Origin: Klebsormidium nitens
Taxonomy: Eukaryota; Streptophyta; Klebsormidiophyceae; Klebsormidiales; Klebsormidiaceae
Length of the DNA: 64,000 bases
NCBI GenBank assembly: GCA_000708835.1
Contig: DF237033.1
Span: 159,051 to 223,050 of the forward strand
Reading direction: 5' to 3'
Below the pieces are notes generated by a model that saw nothing but the letters and a program-made list of their open reading frames with translations, made no database searches and was not told the DNA's origin. The position numbers and the translations under genes are program-made. This document shows positions 55,638-64,000 of this stretch, piece after piece; position 1 is the first letter of the stretch; the number at the start of each line of letters is the position of its first letter.

Positions 55638-56976
55638 CTGATTGATGCAGTGTGGTTCGTACGTACAGCTAGCTTCGACGACAATTATGGGTCTACGCAC
55701 ATATGCGCGTGCACGAGTTGATTTAGGGTGAGAGATTGCTGATATCGGTCACTGCCTTGAGGGGGCGCTGGTATTCTCCATTCACACTAGAGTCGAACAT
55801 TTCGTAGGACAATTCCTCAATTAAACGGTCGAACTGCATGGCCGAATCCTCGTCAGATCCTTGTCAGGTTCCAAGTTTGTCAAATATTTGAGCAATTCCC
55901 GTTTTCTCGGAGGAGCGACTTTGGGGTTCACACCAGTTGTTTGGGTTCGCCTGATTCTTTAGTGTCGGACTTGGCTTATACGCGTAGTCCAATCTCTGCA
56001 ACATCCAATTGCATCAGGTCCAGTCCGCTGCTGCTTAGTGTCGGCTGTCGTGCCGCTGCTAGTCCGACGCCCTTAGTCGCTGTCGGTCGCTAATCGACGG
56101 TTCGAGGGCCGCCGAGTGCTGCCATTTGCACCATCTTGCAAATATTCTATCATCATTGGTCTCCTTATCCATTTCCGCCGTTGTAGTTATTTAAAGGGCG
56201 TATGCATGGGTGTACAAGCTTTTGAATATGATGGCATACACGGACCGGTACTTGCGATGGGCCGCCCTGTACGATTGGGGTACGTGTGTTACAGCATGAC
56301 CGACTAGCAAACATTGGATGTCGGCTGGGGCGTGGCGTATTTTGAAACGTGTTTTGTTGGTCAGTAACTTAGTTCGGGCCCGCGCGGGGCCCCACGGGCC
56401 CCGCGGCCTGGGCGGCCGCCCATCATGTCGCGCGGCCGCATGGTTGTGTACGGTAAAAGACCGTCGGTAGCCTTGGTACTTCCTGCACTATCCATCGCCT
56501 CTAGTTCGGTTGAGGCCTGTTGACGTCAACATTCGCTAAAGATTCTCCTGCAACCAATCACACGGCGAGCATTTTGGGCTGCATTTGAAAGTGACGTCAA
56601 AGGCGGGAGCTAGAGCTAGCGCCCATGCAGGCCGCGCTTCTCTGCCCTCCATTCTCGCCTGGTCCAGCTGGATTGTGAGAGCTTTCCAAGTTTCTTCTCC
56701 CTCAAGTTTCTTCAAGTTCAATTGCAGCAGAGCAGGTCGGGCGGATCTGATTGGGGCTCGAAGGCCCGGGGCGTCTTCGTCCAGGATTTGACGGGCAATT
56801 GATCAGACTGTATTCCGAAGTGCGAGCAAGTTGTTTGGGTTCGTGAGCTTTTGGGACTGGCTGTTTCTCGCGGAGGTGAAGACTTTGCTGCGTAGAAGGA
56901 GAAGTTGCTTCTGATCAAGCTGCAGCGGATCTTTTCCAATTTGTTGTTTTAGAGAAGGGGACGTAGTGCAGCCATC
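55638..56976. promoter_or_regulatory. OEP21: OEP21 promoter and 5' region
   Basis: A GC-rich palindromic block at 56376-56443 (GGGGCCCCACGGGCCCCG, GGGCGGCCGCCC) is followed by TTGACGTCAA (about 56520), a CCAAT box (ACCAATCA, about 56556), TGACGTCA (about 56593) and the ATG at 56977. 55.64-56.37 kb is the cyclotransferase 3' flank with nothing recognisable. Confidence 0.5.
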
Positions 56977-59900
56977 ATGTCGAACGGGTTGGAGACCTCG
57001 TTCAGATTCAACAACCAGGATAATGGACTTGTAATCCATGCAAAGGAAAACTTCGTCAACAACAATTGGGGGGCGCTGCTATTGGTAAGTATCGACTGTG
57101 GATTATCGCTATCTTCTTGCCAATAGGCTGACCTGCTGATGCCATCGGCACGGCTGTCGGGTTGCCAGCAGGCTGAGAATGTGCTGATGGAGTCTTTCCT
57201 GAAAGTCTGTCTTGTGACTGTATTTTGCAGTAGTGATTGCATGCTTAGGCACACAAGGTTGCCATATGTGCACCTCAATGTTCGCCAAGTGAGTGCCAGG
57301 TTGTCAATAACCAGCTTTCTTTGAGGAATTCCACCACCTAGAAGTCTTGAGAATGTACCCTCTTCTCGGTAAGGCCACTTTTAAGATATCATTGCTTCAT
57401 TTGCCTCAGGTTGATTGAAGTGTCAGTAATTTTGGCTTGCTCCGACAGTCTTTGACGATCACAGGTAGGTGGAAGCAACGCATGTATCTGCTGCTTACTT
57501 TCAAACTCGGCGGTCGCTTGATTGTTTGCAATGCTGACTGGTAATGGTTTCAATGCACGGTATGGCTGCTTCTGTGTTGGAAAATTTGGCGTAAGTCCTT
57601 GACTGAGCTCCTTCTGCGTTACGGTAGAACAAACGGGCTCACACCATATTGGAAACATAAGAGGTTCAGACTTGGTGAAGCGCTTATGTCCAGTCTGCCT
57701 GCCAAACTGTTGTAATAATCACGGTGACTGTCACGATCTGCTTATGCTCTGGACAGACAGCAACAATCTGCATTGCTGACCTGTTCACAAAGTTGCATTC
57801 ATTCTCCAGCTTCATGCAGCAAGTGGGTAAATTGTGAGCTTTATCAGTATTGTTTGCTCGGGAATGTTTACAATCGTTTTGGTGCTCTGCTTCCGAATTG
57901 TTAAGCTTAATCTTGATTCGAGACTGAGTATGTAATTCGCTCGCTGATGAAGTTTGGAGGTGTAGACGCCGCTCCTCGACTAGAGATGCAGGCTGGATAG
58001 TGTCAAACAGCTTGCGTGAGCTAGTTTTCCATTCTAAGCCGGTTGATGTCGCCATGTGCCAATTGACCCGGTTACACTAGAATTTGCCAATCTGTTCAAT
58101 TCAAAGGAGGCCGTGGACTTTCACACTCGTGCAAATGCATATGGTTTGGGTTCCTCTTTTACGGGTAAATGTCTTGCTTTTTCTTGCTGCGGTGATGCAT
58201 TTGCGAGAACGCTAGGACTTCCACCTCGACCAGCTCTCTTTGTTGTTGCTTGGACGTGTCGATTCGCTGTCCAGTAGGTTCTGTTTTAGCTTCTCTTCCC
58301 GCATCATTTGTTTGCGGGGAAGACACTTGCCGTTTACAGCGGTTCGCTTCTTTGGTGATCAAGTTGCTGTGGCATGTGTGGCAGGCTCCGGGGTTGCATG
58401 GAGCATGATGTCTGTCCTGATCATGTGTTTGCGTTCTTACGTGTCCAAGTTGAGCGGTTCTTCATTTTCCGCTTTTCCGCTCTTCTTTGAACGTGCCGGG
58501 TCAAGTCGCAAAAGCGAGCGGCAGCGACTGCATGACCTGTTCAGAGCGCCTTCATACGAAGTTCGCAAACATGAAACTGGCGCACATTCAGAGAGTGTCT
58601 GTCTCCGGCTATGCATTTTGTTCGTCTTCTTCGTTGTAAGGAGAACATATGTTGCCTGGTAGTCAAGCTCATATGTCCTGGTACATTCCTGGTTCTACGC
58701 ACCTTCGAACGAGTCAGCAGGATTACCTGACTGCATTTTCACAGCTTGTCAGGACCCTGTTTTGTCTGTATGTTTAGCCAAGGGTTGTAAACCTTGGCGT
58801 GTAGCAAAGTCAGGTCTGTCAGTAACTTCCGGTTTGCTTGCAACAGAGTGCTTGGTGTGTAATGTGCTCTTGATGTCCTGTTGTCAGCATGCTGGAGTTC
58901 AGTTTGTAATTGCTCTTATTCACCACTTCCTCTCCCTCTGTTTCGCATTTGCTAGATATATCACATGTAGTTTATGTAATTTTCCTTGGAACCTTATCAG
59001 ATCAAACCTCAGCAACTGATCTTGTATCGACAAAAGGTTGTACTGCATCCCGGAAAACGATCTGCGCAGATAAGGAACTCAAGTCTGTCGAGAACTGACA
59101 AACATACATGTACTCTTTGCAGGTTGATGGAGCGTTGGACACAAAAGAGGGCACAATTCGGGCTAAGATTACGGGCAAGAAGAAGTTTTTCCCAGATGTG
59201 AGCATCCACAATGCCTACTCAGACCCTCAAGCCCGCTTCTTCTGTTGAATTTGGCACTTCATCTGTGGGAGCCAATAGTTGAGATTTCAAGTGATTGCTT
59301 GTGGCTCTTCTTGACCAAACATACAAACTGGTTTGCCGAGACCCCCTTCTTGATCTTCTCATTAAGCATGGCAAAGACAGTATCATTGCACATCACTAAG
59401 TTTGGCAAAGTAGGGGTCATGCTTGAGCGAATCACAATGGAAATTACGAGCAACGCAGCTGGAACAAGGACCTAGGTTCGGCAACCGGCCCGCTTTGTAC
59501 AAGCTAACCACCCTTCTATGTTGTCCGTAAACCGGCTTTGCCGAGGCTATTCGATACGAAAAGCAAGTTGAGTTCCACCCTGAAGATGGTCACAAAACGG
59601 GCTATGGTCACGAAACGGGCTACATCTTTCTCGGCCGAAAAGTGGACATGTGCGGTTCTCACTAACCAGTCTTGTAAACCAAGTGCTAACCCGTCCGCTG
59701 TTTGTCCGATTTTTGCAGAGGCTGTTTCTAACGTCCGGCAAGATAGTGGGCACGCTGAAATCCGACATGAAGCGGATTACGAGGCAGGCAGGAGATTTCT
59801 GATACTTGATAACCCTCCACTTAACCATCTTCTAACCGGTTGATTATTTGGCTGGCTTTTGCAGAGGCCGTTCCTGACGTCCGGCGAGGTTGGTGCCACG

Positions 59901-62302
59901 CTCGAGACGGACACGAAGCAGGTTACGTACTACGCGGCCGGGAAGAAGACGTTCGATCTGTGGAACGGCGGCCTTACGAGCCTTGACCTCAAGGCATCGG
60001 CGTTCTACCACGTAAACACGGAAAAGGAGGGGCTGGTGCGTCCTCTGCTTTACAGGGCTCTGTGGCTTGTTCTGTTGTTGCTGGCCAAATTTTAAGCTGT
60101 GGGGGATGGGCGGTCTTGGCTATGGAAGAACGGCCTTGGTGCTCTGTCATGTTATCCTTCTACAGTGCTCGTGTACTACGCTTTTGTGGGGTACTTCCCT
60201 GGAGTTCCGACTCTGATTGCCAAATATGTAGCAGTACTTTCTGCTGGCTCGCGCCTCGCTTAAATGCTGACAGCTCGGAAGTCTTGTACGAAACCGGTTT
60301 TGTGATTGTGGTGGGGTTGGTGATTCAAGTTTTCCGTAAAAATTCAAGGGGGTGCTGGTGGTTTAAACTTTCCGTTAGTTACAGTCTTCCCTGGCTTGTT
60401 TATTGCCAGCTTGCTGTTTTTTCTCGTACTGGAATTGTGCCCATCATTGTTGTGGATGTCCTTATCTACCTCTTGGATCAGAAACTGATTGCTTTTGTCT
60501 TGATGTCTGTCACACAAGCAAAGTGGAAACGAGTCTAGTTGTGCTTCGTTTGCTACCGCTTCTGAGATTGCGATGGCTCATGCTAACGTCGCTGTGTTGG
60601 TGACAAGCAACTGCATACCTCGTTTTGAGCATTGTCCTCACGTTCAGTGGAGCGAGATCCCCGAGTTTGGTAAACTCGTTTGGTGAGCTTTTCTTCGTGA
60701 ACCGAGAGCGTCGAGATTCCTCTTTCACCATGAGCCGCCACGAGTATGGAAAACCACTCGGCTGTGCGCAAACCAAGGTGGCAGCATAGATATAAGCAAA
60801 TCAGATTACGCTGGACATTTTTCAGGCGCTCTCTCTACGAAATTGGCCGAAGTGGACTGAAAGCTCATTGAAAGTCCAGGTAGGGGAAGCCTCGCAATAG
60901 TGATCCCGTGCGCGCAGATCAAGAAGAAGGCCAAGGTCGAGTTGTGCCAGAAGATCTTCAACTTCACGGAGGAGCAGGACCTCAAGCTCAAGCTCGGCTA
61001 CGATCTCCTCGAGAAGGTAAGTGTTCGTTGTATCACTGATTGAGTCACGACTTTGAAGACGGGTAGTTAGTGGCCTCAGCCTGTTATTACTCAAGCTCAA
61101 CTTTGGCTGTGGTCTCTATGAGAAGGTGGGTTCTGATCGGAGCCGACACAGTTTAGGAATAGTAAGCTCACCAGCCTGGGACGGGTAGGGTTAGTTTGGG
61201 GTGGGTACGGGTGCGGAGCGGGTGGTTTTTATAGGTTGGGTTTTTAGTGTTTGGTTTGAGCTTACCGGTACTATTCCTACGGCTTACTATTCCTAAACTG
61301 TGCCGTCATTTCTGGTAGTAGCTCCGGATGTCAGGGGTCAAGTAAATGACAAAAGCATCCTTGTACGATTCGCTTCTTAGACTGCTGAAGCTCAAGCTTG
61401 GTTATGGTCCCTCAAAAGGTAACTCAATCCGAGGTCAGGGTTTCGAAGTACAGGGTTTCGGGGTTTTGTTTTGTAAGGGGTATTGTTTTGAAATCTCCGG
61501 ATGACTACCTCATCGAGGCGGTGAGATCTGCATGCGGTTCGCAGAGGTCTGAGTTCTTAGGCTTAGGAGTTTACTTGAAGACTTTTGGTGTCTAAGCTGA
61601 GGTTACGACAGGTCAACAGACACAGTGAGTCGCGAGTCGCAACATGCTGTTGCGTTGGATGATAGCGCTTTTTAGAACTCAAGGTTTTTTGAGGCGTTGG
61701 CAAATGCTTCGAGAGCCGAGCCCAAAAGAGGTCAAAGCACTGTTGGCTTGTTGCATACATTTTGACGCACCACGTTCAGCTTAGTATTGGCTGTGTGGCC
61801 GAGTCTGCCATATCCAACGTCGATCCTGGAGGCAGTTGGTATTTCACGTCATCCTGTTCTCTGCGCCACTTCTGTCATGGCTTGTTTGCGGGTTTGCCTG
61901 AATTGCCCTCAGATTTCCGATTTCAGAGAGGAACTGCTAAAGGCTGTACAGACTTATGCATACCTATGTGGCGTCGTTGCAAGGTTCTATAGCAGAGTGG
62001 CACCGCACGCTGGCGCCTCTGTGAGGTTCTATGATTGGGTCGCACCATTTGCTTGGAAAGGGCGTTCTATGTCAACTCTTTTAGATAGAGTTGCCAACCC
62101 CTTATGGGGTTCTTAACCCTACGCTTCCTACCTCCTGGACTTGACGTTCTGCAATGAGCATTGGGAGCCGTGGCGCTCTTGGCTGCCCACTGAGGCTTTC
62201 CTCTTCTATGCCCTGCAGACCCCATATGCTTCCCTCCGAGAAAACCGGTGGATCCTTCACAGCAATCTGAAGGACAAGTGGACGGTTGAGTACGAGCTTT
62301 AG
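56977..62302 (+). CDS. OEP21: Chloroplast outer envelope pore protein 21, complete, 5 exons
   Basis: Beta-barrel anion channel of the plastid outer envelope that passes triose phosphates and 3-phosphoglycerate and is gated by ATP. Plus-strand exons are 56977-57084, 59123-59197, 59865-60035, 60918-61016 and 62219-62302, all phase 0, giving 178 residues (Arabidopsis about 167). The product starts MSNGLETSFRFNNQDNGLVI and continues HAKENF, VDGALDTKEGTIRAKI, KKKFFPD, GATLETDTKQV, GKKTFDLWNGGLTSLDLKA, NFTEEQDLKLKLGYDLLEK and SLRENRWILHSNLKDKW, ending TVEYEL. This follows plant OEP21 end to end, including the strongly conserved REN.W.L..N.K.KW terminus. There is no cleavable transit peptide, as expected for outer-envelope barrels. 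Introns carry edge copies of exons 3 and 4 and one inverted-repeat element. Confidence 0.94.
59710..59795 (+). repeat. OEP21: Decayed 5'-edge copy of OEP21 exon 3
   Basis: TTTTTGCAGAGGCTGTTTCT with AACGTCCGGCAAG and GGCACGCTGAAATCCGACAT repeats the acceptor and first 80 bp of exon 3 (59857-59945). It lies about 150 bp upstream of the true acceptor. Confidence 0.9.
61080..61420 (+). repeat. OEP21: Two decayed 3'-edge copies of OEP21 exon 4
   Basis: 61085-61128 (CTCAAGCTCAACTTTGGCTG then GAGAAGGTGGG) and 61385-61423 (CTGAAGCTCAAGCTTGGTTA then AAAAGGTAACT) copy the 3' part and donor of exon 4 (60982-61020). An inverted-repeat element sits between them. Confidence 0.88.
61147..61302 (+). mobile_element. 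MITE-like element with TTAGGG-rich core
   Basis: The left arm CACAGTTTAGGAATAGTAAG matches the complement of the right end (CTTACTATTCCTAAACTGTG). The right arm holds a second AGGAATAGTA subunit. The core reads GGGACGGGTAGGGTTAGTTT, GGGTGCGGAGCGGGTGG and GGGTTTTTAGTGTTTGG. There is no coding capacity. It is inserted in OEP21 intron 4. Confidence 0.8.
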
Positions 62303-64000
62303 ATTAGGCACGGTCTGTACTCGCAAGCAGGGAGTCTAGCCTTATCTACCTAAAGAAAGAAGCCTGCTTGCTATGCATTGTAGCAAGCTGTTGGGATGGC
62401 CTTAAGATATGAGTGGCAGTTTGGGGACGGTCCTTCGCAGCTGGAAACAGCTGACGAGCTCGGCTTCCGCAAAGCAGCGGAGCGTTTATTGATGACCAAA
62501 AAGAAGAACGGACTAAATTGTCGACCTATCGTTCTTTTGAGTGTAATTTTAAACCAACGATACCAATGGCCTTGGCTCTCCTTATGCAGCATCTGCCAGT
62601 CAAAACAGCTCACCATGTCTCTTGCACAAGTTGACAAGGTTGGTTCTGAGTGTTGTTGCCTTGCGGAAGTCCCAATTGTGGATCTTCAAAACCTTACTCC
62701 AGGCTGGCCTTGCGTCACATAGAGCCTGCGGGTTCAATGTTTGGATTGGCACCCCATCATCAACCTCTTTCAGTCTCAGAAGGCAAACATGTAATCGTAT
62801 ATGTAACTGCATTTCCCGTTCAATGATCGCAACGAATGGTACGGATAGGCAGGCTTAAGCGGCAGCCGCGCCAACTACTGAGTAGTTGGTGGGACGCGGG
62901 CGGCCATCATGCAATGCGGCAACTCAAGCAGAGGCCCGTGGCCTATCTAGGCTAGGCCCGCCGTCTGCAATCAACTTCAATCGAAGCCCAATTCGCAGTC
63001 TGGAAACGAAATGTTAAGTGTAAAAGTCAAGGGAGACTCGCACGATTCCAAATTCAAGTGATATGACCGCCCGCGCGCCCTAGTCTTGATTGGCTTCAAC
63101 TTGCTGGTGCTGGGATCGGATAGGTCTAACATGGGGACGTCATCAGGCTGCATGTGATGTTTGATGAGGAGTAACCACGTGGATGGCAGTGCTTCCACTT
63201 TTTATAACTGATATAGTAATAACAGATTGAGGACTGCACTATGCGCGCGGCACTGGCCGCCGGCCCCCAAGGCCATGGCCAATTGATAAGACTTCAATTT
63301 AGGTAAAGTAAGCTTCAGGTAAAGTAAGCCAAGCAGTCTGGGATCGACGGGTGGGGTTAGTTTGGGGGTTAGGGTGTGGTTAGGGTGTGTTCGGGTGCGG
63401 AGCGGGTGATTTTGAGGGTTAGGTTTTTTACTTTTAGGCTGAGAGCTTACTTTACCTGGAGCTTACTTTACCTAAATTGAAGAGACATGGCCAATTGCAT
63501 GAATGTCGGAACTTCACTTTTGACATGGGCATGGCATGGAATGACTTGTCTATTAAGGTATCTCAGGCTCAGCCAATATATCACAGTACCGAGTCTGGAC
63601 TCTGCAGGGCGGCCGCGCGCGGCGCCGCGCGCCGCGCAGAGCTTCATGTGATTGCGTCAATCATTGATGTTCAAGCGAGCTATGTATTCTCTAGAGAACA
63701 CCCCCCTCCGGCCACTGCCCACTCTCGGGGTTTAGGCGCCACGTGGCAGGGGCGATCGAGTTTCGGCGCACTAGCGCGCGCGGAGCGACGCGGCCAGCTT
63801 AAGGCCTGCGCGCTCAGCGGCAGCAAGTCGCCTGCGCAGCGGAATTTGTATGCGTAGCGTGCCTTTCAGGCCACAGCTCTCCGGAACCTAGTAGCTCTGA
63901 GCAAATGCACAAGTGTCCCATACCACTTGCTCTTAGCAGCTTTTAGGCTGCAATTACATATGCGAAGCTTTCATTCATCATCCATTCATTCAATCAATAC
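62303..64000. other. Intergenic flank downstream of OEP21
   Basis: No gene is supported. Contents are a perfect hairpin CCAACTACT-G-AGTAGTTGG (about 62872-62891), an inverted-repeat element (63292-63482) and a GC palindrome (GCGCGCGGCGCCGCGCGC, about 63613-63632). A G-box-like GCCACGTGGC lies near 63739. The last two could mark the promoter of a gene beyond the window. Confidence 0.45.
63292..63482 (+). mobile_element. MITE-like element with 38-bp inverted repeats and TTAGGG-rich core
   Basis: The two ends are inverted copies over about 38 bp with one mismatch. Each arm contains two direct AGGTAAAGTAAGC subunits and ends in CTTCAATTTAGG. The core has GGGTGGGGTTAGTTTGGGGG, GGTTAGGGTGTG, GGGTGCGGAGCGGGTGATTT and GGGTTAGGTTTTTT. 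CATGGCCAATTG occurs just outside both ends (63274-63285 and 63486-63497), probably a target-site duplication. It is non-coding. Confidence 0.9.

Noticed and set aside
62396-62722. 108-codon plus-strand ORF after OEP21
   Set aside because: Begins in the OEP21 3' flank, with no domain and no promoter signal; judged chance.
63477-63857. 126-codon plus-strand ORF, Arg/Ala-rich
   Set aside because: Composition reflects the GC-rich palindromic block; starts inside the inverted-repeat element and has no homologue I recognise.
1-64000. tRNA, rRNA or snRNA genes
   Set aside because: No cloverleaf with A and B boxes, no rRNA core sequence and no snRNA signature was recognised by eye; tRNAscan and Rfam searches were not possible here.

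Overview
This is nuclear DNA of a green plant-lineage eukaryote. Genes are split by many GT-AG introns, acceptors usually read CTGCAG or TTTGCAG, and neighbouring genes lie on both strands. The recognisable proteins point to a streptophyte: a chloroplast outer-envelope channel (OEP21), a seed-maturation/LEA protein, a PH-START-EDR2 protein, plant-type TAF11, and a plant telomere-like TTTAGGG doublet inside an intron. A streptophyte alga such as a Klebsormidium-like organism is my best guess. The species is inference.

Layout: (1) 0.2-3.4 kb, minus: a small SET-domain methyltransferase in four exons. (2) 6.9-11.8 kb, minus: TAF11 in five exons, complete. (3) 13.6-15.3 kb, plus: the 3' part of an unrecognised gene, probably sharing a GC-rich bidirectional promoter with TAF11. 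(4) 16.9-20.2 kb, minus: an SMP-type LEA protein with RY (CATGCATG) motifs about 0.45 kb upstream. (5) 21.9-23.2 kb, plus: an intronless helical-domain/WD40 protein. (6) 24.7-48.4 kb, minus: one very long gene, EDR2-like, 18 exons and 840 codons that join in phase. (7) 51.2-55.6 kb, plus: a gamma-glutamylcyclotransferase-like protein with a C-terminal membrane anchor. (8) 57.0-62.3 kb, plus: OEP21 in five exons, complete.

The most striking structure is how the introns are built. Nearly every multi-exon gene has exons flanked by tandem, decaying copies of their own edges. Copies of the acceptor plus the 5' part of the exon lie in the intron before it. Copies of the 3' part plus the donor lie in the intron after it. 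The copy still contiguous with the rest of the exon is the intact one. This occurs in the SET, TAF11, LEA, EDR2, cyclotransferase and OEP21 genes and suggests that introns here grow by repeated duplication across splice junctions. Some repeat units carry the palindrome TGACGTCA, which is about 20-fold over chance in the window.

A second theme is a short element with a conserved TTAGGG-rich core (five copies). In two copies the terminal inverted repeats differ between copies but match within each copy. No prokaryotic genes, CRISPR arrays, rRNA or tRNA genes were recognised. The genes do not form one pathway; this is an ordinary chromosomal neighbourhood with unusual intron architecture.
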